From Chara braunii (Eukaryota; Streptophyta; Charophyceae; Charales; Characeae), in assembly GCA_003427395.1 (NCBI GenBank), contig BFEA01000295.1, positions 983,758-1,025,455 of the forward strand: a DNA stretch of 41,698 nucleotides. The letters run 5' to 3'. Under the pieces are notes generated by a model. It was not told the DNA's origin. It saw only the letters and a list, made by a program, of their open reading frames with translations, and searched no databases. Position numbers and translations under genes: made by a program. Positions 9,189 to 20,530 of the stretch are shown one piece after another (position 1 is the first letter of the stretch; every line of letters starts with the position of its first letter).

Positions 9189-11639
9189 AAAATGCGATGT
9201 CCCCATCGCGCGACTGGTTCTCACTCGGAGGTACGCAGAGCTTTGACCCAGCAATCGCAAGTCAAGGACACAAGCCCATCCGCTTCACAAAAAGAAGAGT
9301 GATTAGTTTCTCCCCAGCGGACGACACCTCATCCTTCTACCCGGTCCGACCTTTCTTCTCACGTCTGGCAGACAGGTCCAATCCAAGCCTTCTAAGGTTC
9401 CTCCTCACGTCTGGCAGGCAGGTCCAATCCAAGTCTTCTAGGGCCTCGTTTAGCCGTAAAAGCGTTCCTCGTGAATCGTTCCTCCCGAGTGGTAATTTTC
9501 TGGATCCGGCCTCTTCCTTTCAAGAGAGTTGGGGCTCTCAATGAGCCCGCGAGTGCAGTTACAAAGACCTCGCAATTAATCCCGAAACAATTGTAATGTT
9601 CTGACAGGGCAGTGCCAATGCCCCGTGGTGGTGACCGACTCCACCCGGTACCTTCGTCCGGCCTCTCCCCTTGGACAGTGCCACCCAACTTAGTGCTGGC
9701 AGCCGTGGTCCGACCCAAACGGTCATGACACCCCTCTATGACATGGCGTGTGGTTGGAGAATGACAAAATAGACTAGATGAGAATGACTCTCTCGCCCAT
9801 TAACCTCTCTCGCTTTTTGACGTTTAGGCGTTCAACAGGAGGCGCAATTTGAACTCCCCGACTAGAGCTCATTGTCGGAGGTGGTTCCGGACGTCCCGCA
9901 CCGATCCAAGTGGTAGGTGCCTTAGTCCTTTAACCCTCATCCTCTCAGACAGGAACAGGTCGCGCTGAGACTTTTTCCCTTAAAGGGATAGAGGTTCTGG
10001 GGTCGCGCTGCATGCACCAGTATCCCCCTCTTGCTGAGGCCAAAGACTAGAAGAAAAGAGAAATTTCATTTCAATGCTCTTTCCAAGTCCATTTCAAGTT
10101 GCCTAGGGTCCCCTGTTTATGCAGTGCAATTTTCAATACTCAATCCAATTCCAATGCCCAGTCTCATTCCCATGCTCAATCTCATTCCAATGCTCAACTC
10201 AATATTCCTTCCAAGGCTGAGTCCAAGATATTTTCCAAGGCTGAATCCACTATCTTTTCCAAAACTCAGCGCTTTCCAATATCTTTTTTAAAACTCAGCT
10301 CTTTCCAATATGTCTTTCAAAGCTCAACTCTTCCAATATCTCGTTCAAAACTCAGCTCTTTCCAATATCATGCATCTCAAGCAGTCATGCAAGGGGACCC
10401 CAGTGCCAATTCCAAAGAATGACCCTTGTTAGGGGTCATTCCGAACAACCTGGTTAGGGTCGTTCTTTCCAATTCCAAGTCGAACAGCCTGGTTAGGGTC
10501 ATTCTTATCCATTTCCATTGGACGGTCTGGTTAGGGCCATCCTTATCCATTCCAATGTTAGAGCCCGAGGGGGTGGGCCTCGAGGACACAGATCCTATTT
10601 TCGTCTCAGGGGTTAGAGGGTGGTCATTATCTTGGGTTTTTACGCATGCTTCTTCCTCATTCTTGTTTCATTTGTCGTTCTCATGTTCATCCATACACCC
10701 GACTTAGCGTTTAATACTCAATTTGAGGCTCACGGCCCCAAGCAGCACTAGCTCGCCCGGTCGTTCAACCATTGCAGAGAATACTTGCCCAATCCATGTT
10801 TCCTTTCCTTGGCCTCTCATGCCCCTTCATTGCCCCGGACTTGTCTGGGATAGATTGGATTAGGCTCCTAGGGAAGAGGATTCTTCATGCCTCTTTACCC
10901 ATAGGTCCCCTAACCTCTCGCAGAGACTCATACCATGACTCATTCAACCCTGGATACTCAATTCTCAAAAGAAAACTCTTTGCCATCGATTTTTTTCATT
11001 GTTCAACAGTTTATATACCCTCACCCGTCTCCCAAAACAGAGTCAATCATCCCCAGTCCCCTTTTTACTACAAAAAAACTCCGATTTCTCAAAGGAGCGA
11101 GTACTTATACAAAGTAGCGATGGTCACCCATTCCTTACTAGCTTTCCTAGTCCAAGGAGCTGTTATGTCGCAGTCCTTTCAAAACGAGGAGACAAAGTTC
11201 GAATGCGAAGAGCAACATTACAGACTTGTCTCGTCTAGACCCCTCTGTCTTTCCCTTGCTTTTCTTAAACCAGCCCAGCCTTTCGTAGTTCTACTCTTAA
11301 GTGCAATGACCCCCATATCCTTTTTGAAGATGATGCCCAGTCCTTAGCAATTTCAAACTAGAAAGTTATCTCATTGCAGTCCAAAAAAATTCAAAATGCA
11401 AAGTTCAACATGGCAATTCTGCCTGCCCAGGTACCAGACTTTCCAATTTCTAACTAATCCTCCTGTTAAGTTTTACTATCCCCTTACTGCAAGTTGCCCT
11501 GCGTCGAGCCTCCTTCGCACAATCCTCAATTTTTTATTGCATTTGTCTCTTTATCCTTTGCAACTGCAGGAATGTCTCCTCTGTGAAGAAGGTTGTTGGG
11601 GATACCCCTGCTCAACTTTTCCTTTCCCTTCATTGCCCA
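9189..11639. other. Noncoding region with short tandem and low-complexity repeats
   Basis: No credible coding region is seen. A 47-bp tandem duplication lies at about 9358-9450 (ctcacgtctggcagacaggtc and its variant). From 10080 to 10400 the DNA is a degenerate 'ttccaatgctcaa/aaactcagctctttcc' low-complexity repeat. From 10425 to 10560 the phrase 'ctggttagggtcattc' recurs about every 60 bp. The stretch 10386-10421 resembles the stray piece at 32183-32217. It probably represents the region between integrase and the 3' end of the Ty3 element. Confidence 0.5.
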
Positions 11640-12147
11640 CTAGTATCGCAAGATACTGGCCCATTGATCAAACCAGTCGCTAAAAGTCGACCCAAACTCT
11701 CTTACCCACTTGTCCTTTTCTTTCTCCGGGTCCTCCTCTCTTCCCCGCACTTTCCTTGTAGGTGTTGTCACTTCGTCCTCTTCCTCCTCATTGCTGAGGT
11801 CTATGACCTCGATGGACTCTTCCTCTTCGACTTTCTGTCTGTTCCCCGGGTTCCCGACCTGTTCTTTACTATCATTGTCGTCTGAAGGGAGAACTATTGG
11901 CTCCCCTTCTCTAGGAGGTGATGGCCCCCGGGTCCCTTGCTTTCCCGCCCCCCTGTTTATGACCAGATTGTGGTCCAAATCCCACGTACAATTTTCTTTT
12001 TCTGGAGCTTGATTCTCCAGCCTGTCTTGTCGGTTGCTGCTCGTTAGGCCTGTTGATGGCGTTGCTGTCATTTTCATTTCCATACTCCATTTTGTCGATT
12101 TCTTGTTGTTTCCTCCTTGCCTGGTCTTGTTTACGCATAACAGTCAC
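11640..12147 (-). pseudogene. Acidic ORF downstream of integrase, frameshifted
   Basis: Two overlapping minus-strand frames (12147-11911 and 12083-11640) both have a protein-like composition. The first begins with a charged, Gln-rich region (RKQDQARRKQQEIDKMEYG). The second continues with VLPSDDNDSKEQ, a Glu-rich patch (EEESIEVIDLSNEEEEDE) and an aromatic C-terminus with DWFDQWASILRY. A frameshift between them would join them into one small protein of about 165 residues. It sits about 330 bp beyond the integrase stop on the same strand, so it may be an extra ORF of the Ty3 element. No family is recognised. Confidence 0.4.
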
Positions 12148-12481
12148 CGCAACCCCTCATACATACACATTCCCTCTCATTCCCATTTGCAGATTTGCAG
12201 ACCTTCCCAGGACCCTTGGTTGCTCCCCCATGTAGTTGGCGGTCCCATCATCCCTCAGACACATTGTTCCCCTCATAGGCACCTCATGTAGCCAGTCCCC
12301 AAAATTGCCCCACCATACTATGGTACATTGTCCAGGCTTCCATCCTCATTCATATTCATCCAAGGCAGTCTCCCCATGTTCCACAAAAATTAAGACACAC
12401 AAACGAACAATCTCTGTGGTCATGATCACTTCCACAGCGAGGCGGTCCATAACTAAAGCAAGTTGTCTGTCTTTCAAGCTG

Positions 12482-14178
12482 TCACTTCCCCAATTTCCCT
12501 GTCCTGGGCTTCTTGTAGCCATTGTTCCACAGGATCCCTGCTAAACACCTGACCAGCCTTTTTCCCGGAAATGACCCTCTTATGCTGGTGCCATCAAGAT
12601 CCTCGAGTTCGAACGTGTTCAGTCCCACCCGCTTAGCGATCTTATAGGGCCCTTTGAACCTCTTTCCCTGCTGCCCAGACCACGTGTTTTTGAGAGCGGA
12701 GTTCCTAACTAGCACCTTTTTCCCTACTTGGAGCGGCTCCTTCCGGATATTCTTCACCTGCTCCCACCTTGCCGTGTCCCTCATCCGACTATCCATCACA
12801 CGATTAACCACTTCTTCCAAGGCTTCCTCATTTCTCACAACCTGTTGGCAATGTGCGATAGTTAGTTCTTCCGTAGACATGTGCGGATTATCCTCTAGCC
12901 TGTTCCAAGTGGAAACCAGGGCTTCCACCGGAAAATCGATCTCCCTCCCATACCAGAGTTCTGTCGGAATGCATCCCGTCATCCTTTTCGGCGTCATGTT
13001 ATCAGAGAAGACCGCCTGCTTAAGGTATGGCGGTCAGTTCCCCAGGTCATCCACTGCCAGCTTAGCAATTATGTTCTTCAAGGTCCGGTGTCTCCTTTCT
13101 ACTGGTGCATTGGCCTCGGGGTGATATGGCTCGATGATCTTGATAGGTACGCACAGTGCCTTAAGCCTGCCCAACACCTCCTTGTTGATGAACTTCGTTC
13201 CATTGTCCGCTATGAACCTACGCACAAAGGGGTGCCTAAGGTAGAAGTCTTCTATCCAATCGACCACTCCCTTCCCCGTCTTTTCTTGAGAGTTACTGCC
13301 TCTACGTAACCACTGAGATTGTCTCTTGCATCCAAGATATACTTGTATCCATCCGTTGATACAGGCATAACCACGAGGTCAAGGTGGACCAGGTGCCCCG
13401 GCCCCAGTACCCGGGTAGGTCTAAGGGGTTCGAAGACACGTGCGAAACTTCTTTCCTGGCATATCAAGCATGTTTGGCAATACGTAGCCACCATTCCTGT
13501 CATGCCTGGCCAAAAGTAAAGTGGTGTGATTTTTGCAAGGGTCCCTTTTGACAACCTATGCCCTCCGGCTAGCCCGCCGTGCATTGCCTGGATTATATCT
13601 AATTGCCTAGACCTTCCGCATACGAGGCGTCTAGGCAACATTCCCTCTTCTTTCTTGAAGAGGTGACCGTGCCTCAAAACGTACTTTTCGGCTTCCTCCC
13701 TTGCCTTGGGGCTGACTTCCATAAGCTGCTTATTTCCTATAAGCAACAGACCGATTTCTCGAAAGGTGCCCTCATACATCTGGATAAGAAAGAATTCTCG
13801 TTCCCTCTGGTCGGTATCTTGCTCCTCCTGAGCCTGATTCACTAGATACTGTCGCTCTCTTTGCGTCCAAGTTTCTACAAAATTTATCACAGCCTCCGGA
13901 CCCCCTTCGACGGCCATTGCCATCAACTGTTTCTTTGGCCCCATCGCTGCTCCCCACGAATCCTTCTCATCCTTGCGTCTAATCGTGGTGACTGGTCCTT
14001 CCCTGAGTTCCGCAACTACCGCAGGTGCGCCCTTTTCCAAAGTCTGGATCAACATCTGACCCGTTGTCGACACGGTGTCTACCATCTCATTGTCCACGAC
14101 AAGGCTCCCTCCTTCGTATTCCAGGAAAGCGTCAATTGGCTCCACGTCTTCTATCCCTTCCGTACACACCCTACTCAA
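12482..14178 (-). pseudogene. Ty3-type integrase with GPY/F module, no chromodomain seen
   Basis: The HHCC zinc finger is present (HGGLAGGHRLSKG ... CQTCLICQ). The catalytic core shows D in HLDLVVMPVSTDGYK, D in RRFIADNGTKF and E in PYHPEANAPVERRHRTLK, giving the DDE triad. A frameshift near 13255 lies inside the core and a TGA (13034-13036) follows it. The C-terminal part (12997-12482) has VGKKVLVRNSALKN and FKGPYKIAKR, the GPY/F module of Ty3 integrases. I see no chromodomain before the end at 12482. It would insert element cDNA into the genome. Confidence 0.9.
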
Positions 14179-14208
14179 CCCGTCTGCCCTGTTTCGAAGC
14201 CCCGCAAT

Positions 14209-14766
14209 TCACTTGACCTTGTAGTCGAATTGCCATATGAAGCCTATCCATCTGCCGACTGTTGGATCTATAGGCTTATAGTGCTTTAGTGCCCCGGCAA
14301 CGTTGGTTGGATCGATCCTCAGGATAAACTGTCTCCCGAACAGATATGCATGAAACGTCTTAAGACAGTGCAGGATAGTTAAGACCTCTTTCCTGAATTG
14401 TGAGTACCGCCGTTCTGCCGAATTCAAGGTTCTACTTTCAAATTTGATTGGTCTTTCTTTGCCTTCCTCACTTTTCTGTATCAGTACTACTCCAACTGCC
14501 AGCGGTCCCCCATCTGTTTCTAAGATAAATGGTCATCCTACCTCATCGTTGAAACAGGGTGCTGCTAGGGTGACCTGATCGGAAGACAGGATGTCTTTAG
14601 GGGTCTGGGCTACCGCTTCTCTATCCTCGGTCCATTCCATAGTGCCACCTTCTCTAATTATTGCGCGGATAGGCTCCGCTATCTTTGCGAATCCTTTGAT
14701 GAAGATCCTCAAAAACCCGACCATCCCTAGGAAGGCTCGTACTTCCGTCGTGGTGCTAAGCCCCAC
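14209..14766 (-). pseudogene. RT connection domain and RNase H
   Basis: After the frameshift, EVRAFLGMVGFLRIFIKGFA is the RT thumb/connection. A TGA at 14533-14535 precedes PFILETDGGPLAVGVVL, which carries the first RNase H Asp. RRYSQFRKEVLTILHCLK carries the Glu and FILRIDPTNV the next Asp. A second TGA (14209-14211) precedes IAGLRNRADGLSR, which holds the last Asp. The order and spacing are normal for Ty3 RNase H, which removes RNA from the RNA:DNA hybrid. Confidence 0.88.
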
Positions 14767-15739
14767 AGCGAAACCCCAATATGGTTATCTCCGGAACAAC
14801 CAGGATGTTCTTTGGTTCGCTTGCGGTAATATTATAAACCAGGAACCGCTGTAAGAGATCCTTGATATCTTGCAGGTGATCCAAGACAAACTTTCGCACG
14901 CCCGGCTCAACCTCTGTCTCATCCTTGTTTTGCGCGCCCTTTATGGGGTTATCGTCTACATATGACTCCCATTTCTCTGGGAACATATCTCCTGCTACAA
15001 CCAGCATTCTCCTCTGCGTCTCTGCCACCGCATTCGTGAAACCCATAGGAGTCACTTGCATCTGCAACTGCCTCACTAGTAAGTGCATGGCGGTATACGA
15101 TCTATCCCTCGCGTCGAGCGGCAACTGGTCATATCCTCAGTATAGGTCTATCAGGGAGTAAATACTTCGTCCAGCATGCGATTCGGCCAGCAAGTCCGCC
15201 TGTGGGAGCGAACCCGCGTCCCTAATTGTTACTGCATTAAGCTTCTGCAAGTTTTGGATCCACCTGAGCGTCTTGTTGGGCTTCCGGAAAACGAACCATT
15301 TGTTCTCGTAGGGGGATGAGGTGGGTTCAACCACGAATAAATCTATCTTGGCTCTAAGCAGGTCGGTGACCTCTGCCGCTATTCCAAACTCATAGGCAGG
15401 TCCTTCGTCGTTCCGGCACTCATGCTCAACCGTATGGATCCTAACGGGGGAAATTAGTTTCGCATCCAACCGACCCTTCTGGTGGTCATTGAAAGCGAAG
15501 GCTAGATGAAACTCCTGGCACGTCCTTCTTATCAACCGAGTTTTGTTCTCTGTTAGGAACCTATCTAGCCCTATTTTCATGGTTTCTGCTACCTCATCCG
15601 GTATCCGATGCCCTTCTGTTGCTCGCCTTTCCCTTATTATCTGCAAAACTGCTTCCTTTCCCATGACCTCCTCCCTTGATATTTCTATTAGGATCGAGAC
15701 CGGCTTGGCCTTCTTGCCTACGGGTTTGTACTTTCGCAT
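14756..15739 (-). pseudogene. Ty3-type reverse transcriptase
   Basis: The fingers and palm are clear: SSPYENKWFVFRKPNKTLRW, then a Q-LNAVTIRDAG strand, then SIYSLIDLY. An in-frame TGA (15137-15139) follows, and the frame continues with GYDQLPLDARD, VTPMGFTNAVAETQRRM and the catalytic YVDD motif (SYVDDNPIKG). The Asp in SLIDLY and the two Asp of YVDD are the expected catalytic triad, so all three are kept. The frame shifts at about 14760 and resumes with VGLSTTTEVRAFLGM, the usual connection segment to RNase H. It would copy the element RNA into cDNA if it were intact. Confidence 0.92.
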
Positions 15740-16731
15740 ACTGCCTTCGGGGATCGTTCTCCTAAAAAATAAACGGTTGGAATCGGCCTTGCTACCTCCA
15801 GGACGCGGGGCTGGATGTTGACTAGCTTCCCGTTCAAACAGTAGGCCTTTCGGACCCCGTCTTCAAATTTAGTGAGCGCTGCGGGGTCCACCCCCACCTT
15901 GTGATACCTAATGGCTTTAACGAGTTGTAACAAGTCTGGGATTTCAAGCACCACCTCTGGCGTTTCGTTCCGGCCCTCCTTTAGTTTGGGCAGGCTGGTC
16001 CCAAGTTCGACTTCCGACTCTTTTTCTCCCACCATAACTTCCAGGGCCTCGTCCTCTTGCCTCCTCTTCTTCATAGGTAGACCCATCTTGATCCACTCCT
16101 TTTTGCTAAAGGCTTCCTCAATCATGATTTCTACCCTTTCCCTCATGTCTTCCATTCGTGCGAATGCCCCCTTTCTCGCACTCTCCTCGAACGTCGGGGA
16201 CCAAGTTGCCAACTTGCCCTTCGGCGGATCCCCTCCGGTTCCAAGTAGTCGGAGGAGTTTTCCGCGGACGGTCACTGGGTCCTTTATGTTTGCCATGTAT
16301 GTGCCATCGTGCAGATGCATACCTATCATCTCTACATTGGCGCACCACGGTCTTCCGAGAATCATGTCATGGTCCATTTTGTCCATCACGGTCATCCACT
16401 GGAAGGACCAGATTGATTCCCTGATCCCCGTCCTGACTGCGCATTTCGTAACGTACCCTGCAAAGGGAATCTCCCCACCAGCTCCCCAGATACTCCCCAT
16501 CATTTCCTTGTTTACGGTGCAACCGGTAATCATTGCAAAATCCCATCGTATGAGGGTAATTTCTGCACCGCCGTCCACTAATGCATCTGTGTGGTGGGTT
16601 CCGATTTGGACCTTCAGCTTTCCTACGGGCAACGCATGGAAGCTAAGCTTCGTCCCGGGCGGCGCCCTCATGACTTCACCCCCTTCTCGGTCCGGTAGGC
16701 TTAGGCGGATGTCTGCAAAGTTCTTTTTCAA
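15718..16731 (-). pseudogene. Retropepsin-like aspartic protease and linker
   Basis: The 337-residue open stretch contains a retropepsin. ALVDGGAEITLI carries the catalytic Asp, and the conserved DMILGRPW lies about 75 residues later, equivalent to the ILGxxW phrase of Ty3 proteases. The residue after the active-site Asp is Gly where Ser or Thr is usual. The protease would release the mature proteins from the polyprotein inside virus-like particles. The C-terminal 170 residues (from about TWSPTFEESARKGAF) form a charged linker before reverse transcriptase. Confidence 0.8.
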
Positions 16732-16734
16732 GTC

Positions 16735-17450
16735 TTCACCCCTTCAGAACTACCCGTCTTACCGACCGCACTATTCCCCTCTCCTTCCCTGCCTTCCTTG
16801 TGCTTTTCTCCGGTTTCCGGTGTTCCCTCCGGATCAAACCAGTCTAACACCCTCTCTTGAGACTCCAGAGTCCATCGCATCCCTTCGTTGCTTTGGATGT
16901 GGCGGGCAGACGACTAGCACCGCTATCGATGACTGGCGGGGTCGTGACCTTTTCTGCCTCTATAGTCGGGGAATCTCCCTTTTCCTTCCCCTTCTTGTTG
17001 GGTGTTCCCTTGTGGCTGTTATCTTTTGCTCCGTACCTGGCTTCGCCCTGACTGGTCCTGCGTCCCTCTCGCGACCCTTCCCCCTGGGGATCCTCTTCAT
17101 TTCCAGCCATCATTTGTTCAATAAATCTTGCCTTGTATTCCGCGGTCCGCCTTTCTATTTCTGCCAATTTGCGGCATGTATCCGAGACTTTCGTTTTCTT
17201 AGGCGTGGTTCCTCCGGAGTTCCGAGGACTCCCCTTTTCGTCATCCCTCTCTTCCCTATTCTTCTGTGGTCCCCTTTTGCTACACCCAACTTTTCCTGAA
17301 CTTTCCCCTGTGGAGGGGCCCTTCCCTTCTTCTCTGGTCTGTTCTGGCTTTGCTGATTCCTGATCCGACCCCTCGTTCTATTCCTCGTCCCTATTCGTAC
17401 CCTGACTCCCTCTGTTCTGCTGGTTGTCGTCATGTTCTTGTGACACCATT
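16735..17450 (-). pseudogene. Gag-like charged N-terminal region of the polyprotein
   Basis: From 17450 the frame gives a hydrophilic protein rich in Glu, Lys, Gly and Ser (for example SGGTTPKKTKVSDTCRKL) and a probable coiled segment AEIERRTAEYKARFIEQMMA. A second basic stretch follows (NKKGKEKGDSP). Around 16880 the reading moves to another frame containing LDWFDPEGTPETGEKHKEG, then moves again before the protease. No CCHC zinc knuckle and no typical capsid fold motif was recognised, so calling it gag rests on position alone. Confidence 0.5.
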
Positions 17451-17504
17451 TCCTTACCTAGCCTGCACATAGGAAAAAACATTTACAAATAAATGACCAG
17501 TTGA

Positions 17505-17741
17505 TCATGGCTTCCCTAGTTCCAGCCCTAAAACCTGGTTGTTTTCATGCCTTTTTCCGTCTTTCATAAGTCGGGACGACACTCCTGACTTTCCTTCCAC
17601 AGGACACCATTTAGATTTTCTTCCGCCGGGGGACTTGCTGTCGGGGTCTGACCATTTTGTCGTCGCCCTGCCTCGGCTTTTAGGGCGGCGTCTTAAGCCA
17701 AAGGCCTTGCTATCGAGGGCATTCATTTGGCTTCTTGACAT
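17505..17741 (-). CDS. Small basic ORF between the unknown cluster and gag-pol
   Basis: A 78-codon frame (beginning MSRSQMNALDSKAFGLRRRP) is rich in Arg, Lys and Ser. It ends about 55 bp before the gag-pol ATG at 17450 on the same strand. It could be the N-terminal part of gag in a different frame, a separate short ORF, or chance. No family is recognised. Confidence 0.3.
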   Translation of the reverse strand: MSRSQMNALDSKAFGLRRRPKSRGRATTKWSDPDSKSPGGRKSKWCPVEGKSGVSSRLMKDGKRHENNQVLGLELGKP

Positions 17742-17902
17742 CTGAATGTCCCGGCGTTCTCAAGGCGGATGGTCTTCCTAGTTCTTTCCTGCCATAGCCT
17801 TAGGCATGGCGGAACTCCGACCTCGACCCTCTTTTATTGATGGCTACCTTCCCACCTTAATATCCATCCTTTATTTTTCTCGCCTTTCCCTGGCGCTTTT
17901 TC

Positions 17903-18686
17903 TCACGCTGGTCCCTTCGGCCTGCCCTGTTCGTCTGGTTCCTCGAACAGGTCACGTACCCCGGCAAGGTAGTTTTCTCCCATCTCTTTTTCCCTAACGA
18001 TTATTGGCTCGTATTCCTCAAACGCCAAGCGAGGCAACCCGAATATCAAAATTTCAATGAGGTCAAGTAATTCCCAGGCCTGATTTCCCCAGAACGGCCC
18101 ATGTCTGACTGACACACAGTAAAACATCCCCGTCGTCTGTAGCCGAAAGTGGTGGATCCAGACCAGGGTCGAATCCACTAAGTCCCTAGCCCTCTTGAGG
18201 CTGCCAAATACCAGGTCCACCATGAAGCGGGGGACTCGGCACCTCAGCCCTGTCATTGGGGCCTTAAACTCTCGCCAACCTCCTACTTCCACCCGGGTCC
18301 TCAATCCCACATTCCTCCTCCCTCGCACTTCCTGGCCTACTCGGTTTCGTACCCTAGTAGCCCTTTGAAAGATTGGTAACAACCCATGTCCTAGCGCCAG
18401 CTCCGTTCCTAACATGTGCCACCCGAGCTCGGGCAGGTATACGGTTCCCGTCACCCTGAGGTCAATGTACAGATCGTCCCCTGGTCCCGTATTAATCCTC
18501 ATACCATCCCACAAACATTCCACCATCATGAACACCTGGTCCCTCCCCAAGGTCACGGCTCTCCATTCGGTATTGATCCCTCGGACCCTGTAGCTTGCCG
18601 GGAGTGATACCTCTCATCCGTCTGCTTTCTGTGCCCGGTCGGGGGTGCGTGGGTCGTCGCGACATCCGGGCGCATCTCATCGCCAT
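17903..18686 (-). pseudogene. MAR-family unknown gene, unit 1
   Basis: This is the last (most gag-pol-proximal) of four tandem paralogs. A clean 217-codon frame (18556-17903) contains GTVYLPELGWHMLG, GGWREFKAP, RVPRFMVDLVFGS, GPFWGNQAWELLDLIEIL and YLAGVRDLFEE. The equivalent of the family's VSLP motif is in frame just upstream (about 18600), but the N-terminal part near 18686 (MAMRCARMSRR) is in another frame, so a frameshift separates them. No transmembrane segment, signal peptide or known catalytic motif is seen. Function unknown; it is predicted soluble, rich in aromatic and charged residues. Its C-terminus resembles unit 4 more than units 2 and 3. Confidence 0.6.
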
Positions 18687-18834
18687 TGTTGACTAGCGGT
18701 CCCCTGCACAGTTTAAACAACAAGCGAGTTTGCTTATTCCATCCATTCCCCGACCCTTACCTGGGCAATTCCTCGGTCCTTGGCTTGATGCTTCCTTTCC
18801 TCTTCTATCACCTTTCCCACTTTCCTTGGCTCTT

Positions 18835-19590
18835 TTACCGGCCTGTTTCTACTTTCGTCAGCTCATATAACCGGTACAGGTCATCCACGTACGTCATCCC
18901 CCGACTTATTTCCCCTCGGACAACGCCCCACAGAACCCCATTGGTAACAACCGAGGCCCTTGGCCTAGTGGTAAACACCGCGTGCAGGATTCGCAATACC
19001 TCATACCTCTGCTCTCCGCTGAACGGCCCCATTTCTAGGAAGGCCCAATAGTACTCTTGATAGACTAACGCGTCTTCATAGGTCAGATCAGTGAGGTCTG
19101 CTACCGCCTGTCTGACAAGCTCCCGACCGCCTAGTCTTTCCAACAGAAAGGGTGGCAGCCTCATTCGAACGTTTTCACTAGGCAGTTTGAAACTCCTGAC
19201 CATGGCTACCCTAAGGTTCGCCGTTACATCATCGACCTCCGGGTCTGCAAACTCGAACCCTGCCCGCCATACTAACTACCACGCCCCTTCAAATATTCTC
19301 AACGGATCTTCCCCTGATGTCATCCGGACTCCGAACTCCCGCCACCCATCCTGAGACATATACACTCGTCCCCGCGAGTCCGGGTTCCACTCCATATTCT
19401 TATCTGCACGCCATTCAACCCTCGTCACTAAGTAAACCATGTTTCCCATAAGCTCCTCCCCGACCCAATCCATCACCGGGTGCCAACCCTCATTTGCAGT
19501 AGGCAGGCTAATTTCTACCCCACCAACCGTATCCCTAGGCGGCTCAATGCCCAATAGGCGGTCCTCACGGAACATCCTTCTTCGCGCCAT
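18835..19590 (-). pseudogene. MAR-family unknown gene, unit 2 (least decayed)
   Basis: This 252-codon frame starts at a true ATG (19590, MARRRMFREDRL) and is interrupted only by TAG at 19276-19278. In order it shows GVEISLP, then MDWVGEELMGNMVYLVTRVEW, GRVYMSQDGWREFG, IFEGAW, FEFADPEVDDVTANLRVAMV, LPPFLLERLGGREL, GPFSGEQRYEVLRILHAV and YVDDLYRLYE. The same ordered motifs occur in its three neighbours, which shows they are paralogs by tandem duplication. It ends about 148 bp before unit 1. No known family is recognised. The YVDD here is not a reverse transcriptase motif; no RT context surrounds it. Confidence 0.65.
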
Positions 19591-19715
19591 CTGCGCTCTT
19601 TATCCTTGGTCTCCTCTCTCGCAATCCACACCGAGACCTACAATGGCCAGACATCCCATCCCCTTATCTTAGCAATTTTCTCATGCTTGCCTGACCCTAC
19701 GACTTTACCGCTCTT

Positions 19716-20464
19716 TTAGTCGAACCACAACACCTCAAACAGTTTGAACACATCATCCACGTAGCACGGTGTCGCTGCTACTTCCAGGCGGATTATGGCG
19801 TCCCTAATTTTCGGGGCTACTTTCAGCCGGTCATCCCTTTCGATGTTCAAAATGATAAGGACCTCCCGGGCTCTGTCACCATGGAAGGGTCCGAATTTTA
19901 TAGACGTTTTATAGAATTCTTCTGCCCAACCATGCGCAGTCTACGTGTATCCGCTCTATAGTGCTGGCTACTTCCGCGACGTGATCAAAGCCGTCAAACC
20001 AGTCCGCCACGAAATCTGGCACCCAGGTCTTGGTTCGGGTGCAAGGCGGTTTGAACTCCTTCCATCCTCCCATCACGACTCTACTACAAACCACATCCCA
20101 GCCTTTGTTGGCGAACCTCTCTCCTGCTTTTCGAGCCTTTGTCTCGGTGCCCTTCAAAAGCCACATCGGATTTTGTCCTGCCGCAAGAGTGGTGCAAAAC
20201 AGATGTCACCCCTGTTTTGACAAGACGACCGTCCCCACGGACTCTACTCCCCCTTCTGCGATATCTTCCCATCCTTCCTCTTCCCTCAACGGGTTCCCGA
20301 CATGTTCTATCCATGGGTATGATAGCTCTGGCACGATCTCATACCCCAGCCAATCACATGTAGCCCCCTTTCCATTCATTACTTGGCGGTATAGACATTT
20401 TTACTCCCCCTCCAGTTCATTCTGGTTTCCACGTGCAATCCCACAGCTCGAGTCCCCGGGCCAT
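19716..20464 (-). pseudogene. MAR-family unknown gene, unit 3
   Basis: It starts at ATG 20464 (MARGLELWDCTW) and ends at TAA 19716-19718, about the same length as unit 2. It is broken by an early TGA, a frameshift after GVKMSIPPSNEWKGGYM, a TGA after GTVVLSKQG and a frameshift near 19910. The motifs still appear in family order: GVKMSIP, DWLGYEIVPEL, GTVVLSKQG, GGWKEFKPP, WVPDFVADWFDG, GPFHGDRAREVLIILNI and YVDDVFKLFE. It lies about 66 bp after unit 4 and 125 bp before unit 2. Its C-terminus is closest to unit 2. Confidence 0.55.
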
Positions 20465-20530
20465 CGCTTCCTACCTGCACATAGTCGACAGCCCATTCCT
20501 GGGTAAGTCCCCGTCCCTTTCTCAAAAGTC

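Larger units (their letters stand above)
12482..17450 (-). pseudogene. Ty3/gypsy gag-pol polyprotein, inactivated
   Basis: This is a single polyprotein reading frame of about 1,650 codons, now broken. A plausible ATG is at 17450 (MVSQEHDDNQ). The domain order is a basic/charged gag-like segment, aspartic protease, reverse transcriptase, RNase H, integrase, which is the Ty3/gypsy (Metaviridae) order. Verified breaks: TAG at 17378-17380, frameshifts between about 16890 and 16720, TGA at 15137-15139, frameshift near 14760, TGA at 14533-14535 and 14209-14211, frameshift near 13255, TGA at 13034-13036. All catalytic motifs are still legible, so decay is moderate. It lies just downstream of the four-copy unknown gene cluster on the same strand, which may belong to the same element. 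Confidence 0.92.

Noticed and set aside
15911-17299. Plus-strand 462-codon open frame
   Set aside because: It is the antisense shadow of the protease and gag region; the opposite strand carries the retropepsin motifs.
19031-19600. YVDD in MAR unit 2 as a reverse transcriptase active site
   Set aside because: No RT fingers, palm or primer-grip motifs surround it, and the paralogs replace it (YLAG, FLEG). The true RT YVDD lies at 14756-15124.
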